Counted from the first letter of the stretch, positions 11,377-21,962 are shown. The stretch: 64,000 nucleotides of DNA from Spinacia oleracea (GCF_020520425.1 NC_079487.1:127742385-127806384); one strand, 5' to 3'. Notes: generated from the sequence alone by a model not told the origin. Program-made: numbers and translations.

Positions 11377-12982
11377 TTATGCTAAGAATCCCAAGAGATT
11401 GTCGATTGATTTCAATGTCTTCTCATAGGATACGTATGATTCGTATACTTTTGGTGTTCGGACATAGTAATCAAACTGCACAACAAAGTGTTAGGATTAT
11501 TAGCATTAAACAACAACCAATGTTAGTCTTTTAGTCATGAAAATTAGCAATATGAACGAGTATAGAATAGAGAAAATGCAAGTTGTGTGACAATTTAAGG
11601 TATTTCGTATTTACCCTTAAACAGTTAAACTTGTGATATTCTATCAACTAGGATAACAATGTTATCCCCCAATGACCTAATCACCTAACCCACTGCTAAC
11701 CACACCCCTTTTCTTTTTCTAACTTTTCTTTTTGCGGATTAAAACTTACTGCGGAGTATGTATGTTTCACTATTTTTTAAGGTGGTTATTTTTTTTGGTG
11801 GTAAAACTAAAACATACTTTTTTTTACATAGATGACATACAATTGAACCTTCCAAGTTCCAATTGTAAATTTTTATCTAGAAGGAAAGAATCACCATGTT
11901 ACCCGACCATGAAATTGGGGGTATTGAGAATTGAGGAAGGTGAGACCACTACAATTGGGCTTGGGCTTGGAAACTCAAACTTCTAGCTTTTCATACAATT
12001 GAAATAGAATTCACTCAATCAATTCTTTTTTACTATTGATTATCAGTTCGAATCCTTTGTCCCATAATTGCCGTCTCATTCGGAGTCATTTACTACTCCC
12101 TTTATTCCTACTTGCACTGTTTTGACTTTTTGCACTATTTACATAATTCACTTTGACCCTATTTTATTTATAGTATATGAAAACAAATGTTAGTATATAA
12201 TATATTGTTGGGTTCATCTTAATATATATTTTCAAAATATTAATATTTTTATAAGTTTTTATAATATGTAGTAAAGATATTGGTGGTTAAAGTTGTGCAT
12301 TGGCAAGCGTGTCCAGTAAAAACGGTGCGAGTATTAAGGGACAAAGGGAGTATTACACTTCATTTCATTGGTCCGTCTTATTAAATTTAACCGGGAATAA
12401 ATAAATCCATAACCAACACAAAAATAACCAAACTTAAACATTAATGAGTTAAGGAATGATGACAAAAGGGATGAATGTAATTACCTCAGCCATGTTATCT
12501 ACCAACTCATTAGCAGCATTAGAATAATCATCCCTTCTGCCTTCAGGAACCATAATCATAGCACTCTTCATATCCTGCTTCAAATAAGCTTGTTTTAGTC
12601 TAATGTAAAATATGACATACCTCCATGACATAGTCTCCAACATGTGCCTTAGGCTATGAAGCCCCTCAGCCGTGTTCTTTATCCTAGACACCGCATCCTC
12701 CGGTGATAAACCGGGCTCAAAAAACCGCTCCCAAATAAAAGAACGTGTGCCCCATTTAAATTCTTCTGCTTGTGCTTTCAATGGTGAACATGCAACATTT
12801 AGGCCTAACCCTCCTAGCAATGTTGTAACCAATATCTTTCGCCGGTTCGTTAGGTTTTCGACTTCATCGAAGAGCGATGATCGAATCGCCGACGTTTTAT
12901 GGGGGTGTTGGTGGGTGTAAGGTGGTGATTTTTTAATCTTGGTTTGGAGTAATGTGATGGTAGGATTCAAAATGGTGGTCAT
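11377..12982 (-). CDS. PNSL2: PsbQ-like lumenal NDH subunit PnsL2, chloroplast precursor
   Basis: Lumenal subunit of the photosynthetic NDH complex, which drives cyclic electron flow around photosystem I in the thylakoid (known of the family). Exon 1 is 12485-12982 (166 codons) and exon 2 is 11377-11475 (32 codons plus stop), joined in phase 0 as NMAE-FDYYVRTPKVYES, giving 198 residues. The N-terminus is a two-part import signal: a Ser/Thr/Lys-rich stromal part, then a twin-arginine (residues 47-48), a hydrophobic stretch and AQA before a likely cut after residue 72. The PsbQ-like helical domain includes WGTRSFIWERFFEPGLSPED and MSWRYVIFYIRLKQAYL. I name PnsL2 over PnsL3 from this motif set. 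The 1009-base intron holds a Stowaway element. A LINE lies 324 bases upstream of the start codon. Confidence 0.88.
12096..12350. mobile_element. Stowaway-type miniature element in PnsL2 intron
   Basis: Ends CTCCCTTTATTCC and GGGACAAAGGGAG, flanked by TA on both sides, 255 bp, non-coding. Closely related to the copy at 30483-30744; they share GCATTGGCAAGCGTGTCC-like sequence near the right end. Confidence 0.8.
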
Positions 12983-13292
12983 GGTTTTGCAGTGTTAGCT
13001 TGGTTGCATTTTTGGTTGTGTTTTTGTGGATAAGGGATTCAATTTGTTTGGGCAAGTTTTGGCGCTGACCGATTTTTCTTGGTGTAATTTGGACCTATGG
13101 TTTTGTTAACGTGGCATGTGTTATCTATACGTTCTTTGGGCTTTAATCATGATATCTTCATTGTTGATTGTGGGCTGATCTGGAAAAATCATAACTTATT
13201 TTGAGTCCAATGATATCCATATTTCCATTATTGCAATTTATAGTTCTATACGTGATACGGAACTTACTATCGATATTCAATAGTTCAATACT
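12983..13292 (-). promoter_or_regulatory. Remaining PnsL2 upstream region before the LINE
   Basis: Only about 310 bases separate the PnsL2 start codon from the LINE target duplication, so proximal promoter and leader must lie here unless the LINE supplies sequence. I see no strong TATA box in it. Confidence 0.4.
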
Positions 13293-13306
13293 AATACTTC
13301 GTATTA

Positions 13307-14202
13307 TTAGTAAAAAAATGAAAAGAGAGAGAAAAAAAAAGAAACATGAGAGGCCTAAGTTTTCTAGAGAGAGAGTGAAAACCCTAGGTTGGTCTAGCCC
13401 CCTTCTCAAGCTCAAATTGTTCACAGATCTAAGTTTTGCCTTGCAAAACTCTTCGTCTTCCTCCTTGTCCTCTTACCGGAATGAGATTCCCCAAAAAATC
13501 TCTAGACTAAGCTTTAATAGGGGTAATTATGGCTTCCTTGGCAGCAGTTTGGTGCCTCGTTTGTATCGAGGTGTTCTTCCTCTTTTCCGACCTTCAGATT
13601 GCCTTCTTCAGCAAGGCAAGATTGATCCAAAGGTGGAGATCGATGCTGAGTCACTAGATCTTGGGTTTTTCAACAATAATGATGATTTAATGGGGTTAAT
13701 TAAAGGTTTTACTCCGCTAATGCATTTTTACCGTCCTGTTTGGGCCAATGGAGGAGCTTATCCATTTGCAGGAGCACTAAGATTTCTTCTTTTTCCAAAA
13801 AATGTCGCAGGGAAGTCCTTCTCTATACTCTTCTTTGCCTTTTCACTCCAATTCTGTCATTTATTACTTGGGTTCGCGTTTTTTCAATGCTTGCTTTTTG
13901 TTGGTTTGTGTTTCGATTTTAGCTGTGTGATGATTACTCAGTTGCTGCAATTTATTTCTGGCTTTCTAGATCCTTCTGTGGTTGTTTTCAATCTGATGTG
14001 GTTTTTTCTTGCAACCATTAGTATTCTTAAGTCTTTATATCAAGCCTATAAATACTGGTCTTTTTTCCTCAGTAGTAGCATCTTCTCCACGTTTTCCAGT
14101 CTTCATCAATTTAGCTCTGTATTTTCTCTTTGTGTGTTTGCAAGATTAAACTTCCAAATTTTAGTGAAAATTCCCAGTTTCAGTCCTCGTCTTTGGGTTT
14201 TA
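13307..14202 (+). other. LINE 5' untranslated region
   Basis: The 900 bases before the likely ORF1 ATG are pyrimidine-rich. The ORF1 frame stays open back to 13201, upstream of the insertion point, but the translation there is a low-complexity Phe/Leu/Ser-rich string without family features, so I treat it as leader sequence with an internal promoter function assumed from the family. Confidence 0.55.
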
Positions 14203-15621
14203 ATGTCTAACAACCCTGTAGTGTCTAGCTATGCCTCACTTCTTAAGAAGAACCATTCTCCAGTTTCCAATGAATCTCAACCTACCAGCTTACCTAGTGA
14301 TCCAGGTTCTTCCAGCTTCTTCAGCCACCCCACCCATAGCTCCTTTCTCTTGGGAGGTAGCAGTCTTAATCATGATTCCAATCCACCACCTAAGGACAGT
14401 TCACACAGTAATGCACCACAGGTTCCTGGTTCGAATAGTGCCACCATCACCTTAGATGCCCCTAAACTTGACAATGAGCAAGTCAAGCTTATGGAAGCAT
14501 CCTGTCTGTTTGGGAAAGTATGGGGGGAATTTGTGCCTCAGGCTGCTGTTATAGCTAGGATGAAGAAAGACTGGTCTTTTTTAAGGGGTGAGGTTTCTCT
14601 TAGGTTCATTGGGAATGGTTGGTTTCTCATCAAATTTTCTAACCCCCTTGACAAGGATGAGGTTTGGGAGGGTAGACCTTGGTTTGTGCAGGGTCTTAAT
14701 TTTGTTCTTTTGCCTTGGAGAGCCTCCTTCAAAGCTCAGTTTAGCTCCATTACCCATGTGGTTCAATGGGTGAAAATCCCCTTTCTCCCTACTGAGTACT
14801 GGACTTGGCACTACCTAAACCAGATTGCCAGTTGTGTAGGTCAACCCATCAAACTTGATAAATTCACTTCTGAAAACACTGAAAAGGGTCAGTTTGCTAG
14901 AGTCTGTCTCAACCTTAATATAACCAAGCCTGTGCCTAGGTCTATCAATCTTAACTTTGGTTATGATATCCAGGAGTACTTTCTGTCTTATGAAGGTGTT
15001 TGGGAGGTTTGCCCTCTCTGTGGTGATCCAAACCACTTTCTGAATGCTTGTCCTAAGAGGCCTCCTCCCTGTCTTGAGCTGGTTGTGGCTCAGCTGGATG
15101 AGGCAAAACTGTCCATGGGGATGCCTGGGGATAGTGGAGGCCAAGCCACTCCTTCTGACTGGCTGGCTGTGGTGCCAAGAAGAAGAGCCAAGCCCAGGAG
15201 TAATACAAGGAAGTCCCATGCCAAGCCTTATCACCATCCTCCTCCTGTCCAGACTAGACCTTTACACTCCCCTTCTCAAGGGTTGGGTGCTGGTTTGCCT
15301 GTCATTCCCCTTGCCAACAGCTTTCAGGGTCTGCAGGATTTTCAAGTGTCTACTGGAGACACCATTACTCTCAATCCTCCTGCAGTTCAACCCTATGAGG
15401 ATATTCTGCCGGATTTTGACCCACTGGAGCTTGCTCCACTTGGTGTCAAGGATGTTCAGGGGGATGATGAGCTTGATATGGACTTGGAGATTTGTGTTGG
15501 TGATGGTTTTGATGAGAATGACCCAATATTTTCTGACTGTGCTCCTCCCATGGAAACTGAGAACTCTAAGAGAAGGAAGAGAGGTGATGGTGATCTCTCT
15601 CCTTCTCCTTCTGCTGGTTGA
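14203..15621 (+). CDS. LINE ORF1: DUF4283/zinc-knuckle nucleic-acid-binding protein
   Basis: ORF1 product of plant L1-type LINEs, thought to bind the element RNA. The start at 14203 (MSNNPVVSSYASLLK) gives 472 residues and matches where such proteins usually begin; an in-frame continuation upstream looks like leader. A DUF4283-like domain covers roughly residues 90-240 (ARMKKDWSFLRG, GNGWFLIKF, GRPWFVQG, WVKIPFLPTEYW). It is followed by a CX2CX4HX4C knuckle in CPLCGDPNHFLNAC, then a Pro/Asp-rich acidic tail ending in a basic KRRKRG patch. Frame is intact. Confidence 0.85.
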   Translation: MSNNPVVSSYASLLKKNHSPVSNESQPTSLPSDPGSSSFFSHPTHSSFLLGGSSLNHDSNPPPKDSSHSNAPQVPGSNSATITLDAPKLDNEQVKLMEASCLFGKVWGEFVPQAAVIARMKKDWSFLRGEVSLRFIGNGWFLIKFSNPLDKDEVWEGRPWFVQGLNFVLLPWRASFKAQFSSITHVVQWVKIPFLPTEYWTWHYLNQIASCVGQPIKLDKFTSENTEKGQFARVCLNLNITKPVPRSINLNFGYDIQEYFLSYEGVWEVCPLCGDPNHFLNACPKRPPPCLELVVAQLDEAKLSMGMPGDSGGQATPSDWLAVVPRRRAKPRSNTRKSHAKPYHHPPPVQTRPLHSPSQGLGAGLPVIPLANSFQGLQDFQVSTGDTITLNPPAVQPYEDILPDFDPLELAPLGVKDVQGDDELDMDLEICVGDGFDENDPIFSDCAPPMETENSKRRKRGDGDLSPSPSAG

Positions 15622-16538
15622 CTTGTGTGTCTCCTTCTACTTCTTTTTTGATGTCAATTATCTCAACACATCTTTTTGACCAGTTCTTACTGGTAGTTAT
15701 GCCTTTAGGGTTTAGTAGTAATATGCTTAGCTTGTGCTGCTGGTCTATTGTCTCCTACAGGTTCTTTTTTTTCTGCTTTTGCAAACCTGTAGGTAGCTTC
15801 TTAGCTAGGCATACTTCTACTGTAGTTAATCAGCTTCAGCAATCTTGTATTGTGCTTAATTGTAATATTAATGATAATTTGACTTTAATGGATTTTGTTC
15901 TGTGTTGGCTCTCCTTATTTCGTTGTTTGCCTTGGCTTCATGTTATCTTGGACTTTAAACTGTGGAACATTTCTTTTGCCTTGATCAGAATCAAGGTTAG
16001 TCTTTGGACCACCTCTTGGTTCCCTTTCAAATGGAGGAACCTAAGTTTCAGGAAGCTCTTTGCTTGGTGCCTTTTGGTTGAGTCCAAAGATAGCCATTGG
16101 TTCATCTCCTATGATGTTGTAAGAAACATTACATGTTTCCTACCTGAGGACCTTTTTGTTCTAAATAACCATCACCTCCTCATGTCAATTTGGCTCCCTT
16201 ACTTGGGGTCTTGGTCAACTGTGCAAATGTTGTTTAGAAACTTCTGGCTAACTCTCACTTCTGTTTTTTGCATTCTCAGTTGGTATTTTACTCATACCTT
16301 CAATGCACAAGTATGGCGTTTCCACTCCTGGACTTCGAACATCTTTTGCTCCTTCTCCTGGAATGTTAATAATGTGCCTCTTAACTTTGGTTATGTAATA
16401 AGTTTTCCTTTTCATTACAAAGTTGTTGCTTTTATTCGTTTGATCTTAGCCTCCATTGCTTGGGCTAACTGGAACCGGACTTTGCTCCGCTTTGAAACGT
16501 ATGGGCTAAAGGCCTTTTATTTATGCTAATTCATAATT
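15622..16538 (+). other. LINE inter-ORF spacer, T-rich
   Basis: 917 bases between ORF1 stop and ORF2 ATG. One frame stays open from 15618 to 16529 (303 codons), but without an ATG at its start and with a Phe/Leu/Trp/Cys-rich translation that resembles no protein I know. T-rich composition explains the lack of stops in this frame. I do not call it a gene. Confidence 0.6.
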
Positions 16539-19500
16539 ATGAAAATTCTCACATGGAATATTCAAGGAGGTAAAAAACTCCAAGCAATTGGTGATATCAA
16601 CCACTACATCACCACCTTTAAACCAGACATTTTATTCATTCTTGAAACTATGACGACTAATTCCACTAGTAGAAATGTTATCAGAGGGTTTCGTTTCCAA
16701 AAACATATAATCATCAACCCTATGGGGCATAGTGGTGGACTTTGGGTCTGCTGGAATAACGACTCAATCCTGGTTCAAAACTACACGCTTGTGGATCGGT
16801 GTGCTCACCTTAATGTTTTATATAAACCAACTAACGAACAGATTCTAGTATCAGGGGCATACTTTCCCGCTCACAACCCAGACAAAGACCCTTTCTGGGA
16901 GTCAATGTCTACGTTTTACGAAAATATCCACACCCCTTGGATTCTTGTCGGCGATTTCAATGAACTTTTACAACCTTCAGATAAGCTCGGAGGTAACCCG
17001 GTCACTCTAAACCAATGTCAAAGACTTCCCAGATTTATCAATAGAACCATTGCTACAGACATCGCTTGTCTGCAACAGTCTTTCTCCTGGAAATCCCAAT
17101 CCCACCCAGGATTATATCAACGACTAGATCGAGCCATTGCTAGCACTAGCTTCGCCCATAAATTCCCGAACGCTTTTATAAAGTATGGTACCTTCACGAG
17201 CTCAGACCACGCCCCCATGTTCTTCGACACAAACGCAGAGGCGTTACCGTCTAACAGAATCTTCAGATTCCAGAACTCATGGACTCTATATGAAGAACCA
17301 ACTAAAATTGTTAAACAAAAGTGGAACTCAAATATTCAAGGTTCAAGATTCTTTAGAATAAGAACCAAACTCTCTAATATTAAAGATGACCTAAAATTAT
17401 GGGCCAAGGAAAGATTTTCCCATAAAACCATGCAACTTAAAGCAAACGCAGAGAAAATCCAAGAATTGGAAGATAAACTGATTTCACAACCTTTCAACCC
17501 TATATGGAAAAATCACCTTTTCAGAATGCTAAAGCAACGAGAAAGAATTCTTATTCATAGACAGTATGCCTGGAAAAGCGCAGCAAAGAAAACTTGGCTT
17601 AACCAAGGTGACAGGAATACCAGATTTTTCCATCAGATTATGAAGCATAGAGCGGCTAAAAATCATATCTACAGACTCAAATATAAAGACAATGCATGGG
17701 AAGAAGGTCAGGAAAATGTTCAAAACATTCTTTACGAATCTTTTAAAGAAAGGTTTAAGTCCGCCGTCCAAAATGACAGGACTTTTAATCTGGATTTTCT
17801 GCCACAATTAGTTACTAGTACAGAGAGTGAAAACCTAGTTGCCCCCTTCTCTGAGGATGAAATCAAGGAGAGTTCTTTCAGTATGAATCCACTTAAGGCT
17901 CCAGGATCAGACGGGTTTGGTCCGAAATTCTTCCAAACTTACTGGAAAATTATTGGGCCAGAGATCTCTTTAGCGATCAAGAGTTTTTTCTCTCATGGTC
18001 ATCTACCGCCTTTTCTTAATCACACATTGATAGCCCTTATCCCTAAAAATGACAATCCTGAGAATCCCAACCACTTTAGGCCAATCAGTCTTTGTAATAC
18101 GATCTATAAGGCTATCTCTAAACTCCTAGTCACTAGGCTAAGCCCTTTTCTTAAGAAACACATTAGCCCCTTTCAAAATGCCTTCACCCCTGGTAGATCA
18201 ATTCACGATAACCTCTTGCTGGTACAAGAAATTCTGAATGTTTTTAAAAAATCAAAATCGAAAACTGGCTGGTGTGCGCTTAAGCTAGATATGGAAAAAG
18301 CCTACGATAGGATAGAATGGGACTTCCTATGGGCAGTTCTAGACAAATTGGGCTTCCTGGCAACCTGGATCAACTGGGTTAAAGCAACGGTCACAACAGT
18401 ATCTTACTCCCTCAAAGTTAATAACGAGACGACCAAGATTTTTACCCCATCTAGGGGCTTAAGACAAGGCGACCCTCTTTCACCGTATCTCTTCATCATC
18501 TGTATGGAAGTCTTTATAATTATGCTTAACAATGCTAGTACGAGGCCCAACCAGGGACTGGGGTTTAAAATTGCTCCGCAGACCGCTAAAATTCCATGTC
18601 TTATGTTCGCAGACTACAGTCTACTCCTTTGTAAAGCCACAAGCTCTGCTTGCCATAACCTTCTAAAAATCATTTCTGATTTCTGTCAACTCTCGGGACA
18701 ACTCGTCAACTTCCATAAATCGGCTATTATTTTCTCAAAGAATATCACTCATTCAAAGAGAGACTCACTTGCTAGCATTTTCAACATGACAAAATCCATG
18801 TCGCTGGGTAGATACCTGGGCGCCCACTTCTCGGGATTCACCCCCACCAAAGCAGACTATCAACGCATTCTGAAAAAAAATGAAAACCGCATCAACTCAT
18901 GGCAGGCCAATTTTCTGTCGAAAGCAGGAAGAATGACTCTCATTCAGAGTAACCTTGAGTCACTTCCAGCCTACATCTGCTCCTCCTTCCTGATTCCGCA
19001 AAAACTATGTCATCAAATGGATGTTTTTCACCGTCAATTCTTTTGGAACCAAAGCAGAGCAGGGAATGCAATCCCTCTTATCGCCTGGAAAAAGGTCTGT
19101 CAACCCAAGGAGCAAGGGGGTCTCGGCCTTCGAAGAACTTATCCGCTAAATAGAGCCTTCATAGCTAAACTCGGTTGGAAAGTCCTAACAGACGAAGACA
19201 ATATGTGGGCTAAAATTATGCGTAAGAAATATCTCCAAAATAACAATTTTTTCTCAGCAAAAAAGAAATCTAGAGACTCGCCTATCTGGTCCAATATTCT
19301 GAATCAAAGAGAGATTCTTAGAAAAGGTATAAGGTGGAAACTAGGGAATGGCAACACCATTAATTTTTGGAAAGACAATTGGGTTGGTCAATACGCCTTG
19401 GCTGAATTTCCGGGTATAGCTACGAATCTTATTGACAATAGCAAGACGGTAAGCTTTTTCATTGACGAGACTAAAAACTGGGATATTGCAAAGTTACATT

Positions 19501-20684
19501 CAGTTCTTCCTCCTGATGCGGTCCAATTGATTAGAGGAATTCCTATTCCTGTGAACAACCTTCAGGATATTCCCATCTGGGGCTGCACAAATTCTGGGGA
19601 CTTTTCAGTTAAATCTGCAACCTGGCTTGCTCACGACCTCCCCAAAACTGACGACAAATGGAAGTTTAGATGGATCTGGAAGCTTAATTTAGCTCCGAAA
19701 CTGAAATTTTTCCTTTGGCAAATCTGTCATAAAAGTCTCCCAACTAACGAAACGCTTTTCCATAGAAAAATCATTCCTACAAATTGCTGCCCAAGATGTA
19801 ATCAAGCTAGCGAAAATTTAGACCACCTTTTCCTCCATTGTGAACACTCAAAAAATGTCTGGACCCACAGACTCACCAAAAACTGGCTAGATTTCACCTT
19901 CCCGATGATCGATTTTTTCAAAACTCTAGACTACCTCAGACGAAACCAGGTTGCTCTTCGCAAATTCATCAACCTATGCTTGATTATCTGGAAGGAACGT
20001 AATGCCTTAGTTTTCTCCAACACTAAGGTCTCTACTTGCCGCTGTTTCTTCAGAGCCCTCAATACCTTTAAAGAATGGGAATTTAGAATCCTTATTGACT
20101 CTCATCAACTTAGAGGTACCCATTTCACCACTCATTCTACTACTCCTAACCAATCCTCCACTCCTTCCACCATCCTTGTGAGGTGGTTTCCGCCTCCCAC
20201 AGGCGCCTTCAAACTTAACTTCGATGGTTCTCGCAAATCTTCGTCAGCAGCAGGAGGAATCATTATCAGAAGCAGCACCGGGACTGCTATCGAGGCTAAG
20301 GCTTTCAATTTCGGCAACTCTCAAGTCTATATGGCTGAAGCCCTGGCCCTCCACAAAGGAATCCAAGAAGCAATAAGACTAGGTATAAAGGATATTCACA
20401 TCGAAGGAGATAATCTTCTAGTGATTAACTCTTTAAAAGGTACTTGGAAGCCCCCTTGGAAACTACAAAACATTATTCATGACAGCAAGATTCTCCTTCA
20501 GCGTTTTGACTCAGCTCACATCAATCACATATACAGAGAAGCAAACAGAGCAGCCGATTGGATTGCTAATGTAGGTCATCTTATTTGTAATCCTATGTGT
20601 ATTTCCCCGAACTCCAGCCCCAAGTTAGATGAAATTGTACAGAGTGACTACTTAGGCTACACCCTTGTGCGAAGGGGTACCTAA
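16539..20684 (+). CDS. LINE ORF2: endonuclease, reverse transcriptase, RNase H
   Basis: 1381-residue polyprotein used for target-primed reverse transcription. The N-terminal APE-type endonuclease shows MKILTWNIQGG, ILFILET, VGDFNEL and SSDHAP. The reverse transcriptase shows FRPISLCNTIYK, KLDMEKAYDRIEW and LRQGDPLSPYLF, then a zf-RVT domain (RWIWKLNLAPKLKFFLWQIC). A C-terminal RNase H domain shows LNFDGSRKS, EALALHKG, EGDNLLVINSL and REANRAADWIAN. The active-site box that should read FADD reads FADY: codon 693 (18615-18617) is TAC. Loss of this catalytic aspartate should abolish polymerisation. Otherwise the frame is uninterrupted, which suggests the change is recent or that the copy was made by another element's enzyme. 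Confidence 0.93.
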   Translation: MKILTWNIQGGKKLQAIGDINHYITTFKPDILFILETMTTNSTSRNVIRGFRFQKHIIINPMGHSGGLWVCWNNDSILVQNYTLVDRCAHLNVLYKPTNEQILVSGAYFPAHNPDKDPFWESMSTFYENIHTPWILVGDFNELLQPSDKLGGNPVTLNQCQRLPRFINRTIATDIACLQQSFSWKSQSHPGLYQRLDRAIASTSFAHKFPNAFIKYGTFTSSDHAPMFFDTNAEALPSNRIFRFQNSWTLYEEPTKIVKQKWNSNIQGSRFFRIRTKLSNIKDDLKLWAKERFSHKTMQLKANAEKIQELEDKLISQPFNPIWKNHLFRMLKQRERILIHRQYAWKSAAKKTWLNQGDRNTRFFHQIMKHRAAKNHIYRLKYKDNAWEEGQENVQNILYESFKERFKSAVQNDRTFNLDFLPQLVTSTESENLVAPFSEDEIKESSFSMNPLKAPGSDGFGPKFFQTYWKIIGPEISLAIKSFFSHGHLPPFLNHTLIALIPKNDNPENPNHFRPISLCNTIYKAISKLLVTRLSPFLKKHISPFQNAFTPGRSIHDNLLLVQEILNVFKKSKSKTGWCALKLDMEKAYDRIEWDFLWAVLDKLGFLATWINWVKATVTTVSYSLKVNNETTKIFTPSRGLRQGDPLSPYLFIICMEVFIIMLNNASTRPNQGLGFKIAPQTAKIPCLMFADYSLLLCKATSSACHNLLKIISDFCQLSGQLVNFHKSAIIFSKNITHSKRDSLASIFNMTKSMSLGRYLGAHFSGFTPTKADYQRILKKNENRINSWQANFLSKAGRMTLIQSNLESLPAYICSSFLIPQKLCHQMDVFHRQFFWNQSRAGNAIPLIAWKKVCQPKEQGGLGLRRTYPLNRAFIAKLGWKVLTDEDNMWAKIMRKKYLQNNNFFSAKKKSRDSPIWSNILNQREILRKGIRWKLGNGNTINFWKDNWVGQYALAEFPGIATNLIDNSKTVSFFIDETKNWDIAKLHSVLPPDAVQLIRGIPIPVNNLQDIPIWGCTNSGDFSVKSATWLAHDLPKTDDKWKFRWIWKLNLAPKLKFFLWQICHKSLPTNETLFHRKIIPTNCCPRCNQASENLDHLFLHCEHSKNVWTHRLTKNWLDFTFPMIDFFKTLDYLRRNQVALRKFINLCLIIWKERNALVFSNTKVSTCRCFFRALNTFKEWEFRILIDSHQLRGTHFTTHSTTPNQSSTPSTILVRWFPPPTGAFKLNFDGSRKSSSAAGGIIIRSSTGTAIEAKAFNFGNSQVYMAEALALHKGIQEAIRLGIKDIHIEGDNLLVINSLKGTWKPPWKLQNIIHDSKILLQRFDSAHINHIYREANRAADWIANVGHLICNPMCISPNSSPKLDEIVQSDYLGYTLVRRGT

Positions 20685-20745
20685 GTTCCTTTTCTTACCT
20701 TTTAAAAAAAAAAAAAAAAAATTAAAAAATACTTCGTATTAAAAA

Positions 20746-20873
20746 TCAATAATGTCTTGGTCTAGTGGTTAAGACCGATGGCCTATGTACAATAAATCTC
20801 AGATTCGAATCTTCCCGGTTCCATTTGTAATTTATATTACCCTTGTGACTCATTCACACCAAAAAAAAAAAAT
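20746..20873 (+). mobile_element. tRNA-derived SINE at the LINE's 3' edge
   Basis: Contains an A-box-like TCTAGTGGTTAAGACC and a B-box-like AGATTCGAATC, then CCCTTGTGACTCATTCACACC and an A tail. GTATTAAAAA flanks both ends (20736-20745 and 20874-20883). The left copy overlaps the LINE's own target duplication, so the SINE landed next to or with it. The tail motif is shared with the SINE at 28369-28473. Confidence 0.8.
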
Positions 20874-20883
20874 GTATTAAAAA

Positions 20884-21412
20884 AATGTTCTGAATACAAC
20901 CGACATGTCATGTGACATTCACCTCCTTTAAGATTCAACATGTATCATTTCATATTTTCCTTCCAACTACATACAAACACTTTACAAAAAGTGCAAGAGA
21001 AAATTTCATGAGAAAACTAAGCGAGATCCAATTGGAAAGAAAACCTCGACCGCTTGAGGATTTTTTTCTAAAACACTTCACTATAATAGGGCTATAAAAC
21101 CCAGTTACAAGCCTATCAGAAACTCAGACCTTACTTAAGTTCCTCTACGAACTCAAGTTCCCAATAATTGTTCCCTCAAACAACTATGATTATTGCTTCT
21201 ACTTTGAACAGCTCTCTCTCTCTCTCTACACTCAGGTTTAATTCAAAGCCTATACAATAATAGTTTACTCAAACCCTTACTCCGAACAAAACTTCACTCA
21301 AGTCTCTCTCTCAAAATAAAAAGACACTAGAATAAATAAACACTATGAAACATGAACTTGGAATTATAAAGGAACAAATACGTGGTACTGACTCAAGAAC
21401 GTGGAAGATAAT
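20884..21412. other. Intergenic stretch, no gene seen
   Basis: A CT microsatellite (about 21212-21230) and a 61-codon plus-strand frame without family features. Nothing else recognised. Confidence 0.5.
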
Positions 21413-21962
21413 GGATGACAGTGGGTAATGGACCCAACCCGGATCCGTGGATCCAGATCCGTTTTCAACGGATCTGGATCCTCAATTTTTGGACCCGACG
21501 GATCCGGGTAGGATCTGGATCCTTGGTTTTAAAAACGGATCCGGATCGGGTCCTAAGTCATTACCCGGATCCGGATCCGTTTACCCGTTTTTATAAATAA
21601 AAAAATTAAAATATAAAAATAAAGACTTAAGAATTGTAGCATTATTGAAGTTTGTTGAACTTTTAATATTATTTATGTTGGATTTGTAAAATTTAATTTT
21701 AGTGAATGCTTGTATGGACAAATAGCGTTGTTATTGAAGTTATTAAACTATGTTTTAAGGTTAAAATGAAAATTAGGGTCGTTTGATGAAAAAATAAGTT
21801 TGGATCCGTTTTGGACCCGGATCCGTAGGATCCATCGGATCTGGATCTGGATCCTCAATTTAATTACCCAGCGGATCCGGGTAGGATCTGGATCCTCGCC
21901 TAAAAAACGGATCTGGATCTGGATCCTAGAGGATCCGGTCCAGATCCTACCCGTTGCCATCC
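21413..21962. mobile_element. GGATCC-rich foldback element
   Basis: Begins GGATGACAGTGGGTA and ends with the inverted TACCCGTTGCCATCC, an imperfect terminal repeat. Both arms are filled with variants of GGATCCGGATC; the centre is AT-rich. It would fold into a long hairpin. No coding sequence; superfamily not determined. Confidence 0.6.

Larger units (their letters stand above)
13307..20727 (+). mobile_element. Full-length L1-type LINE with 14-bp target duplication
   Basis: AATACTTCGTATTA occurs at 13293-13306 and again at 20728-20741, directly after an A-rich tail, so the element is 7.4 kb and bounded exactly. It carries an ORF1 with a zinc knuckle, a T-rich spacer and an ORF2 with endonuclease, reverse transcriptase and RNase H domains. 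The duplication still being perfect suggests moderate or recent age. The polymerase active site is altered (see ORF2), so this copy is unlikely to move itself. Confidence 0.92.

Noticed and set aside
13201-14202. N-terminal extension of LINE ORF1
   Set aside because: The frame runs back across the LINE insertion border into host DNA, so it cannot be part of the element's native protein.
15618-16529. Third LINE protein
   Set aside because: No ATG at the start of the frame, no known domain, and composition explains the openness.
20746-20820. tRNA gene
   Set aside because: A- and B-box-like words are present, but the cloverleaf is incomplete and the unit continues into a SINE body with A tail and target duplications; the same holds at 28369-28473 and 56789-56958.
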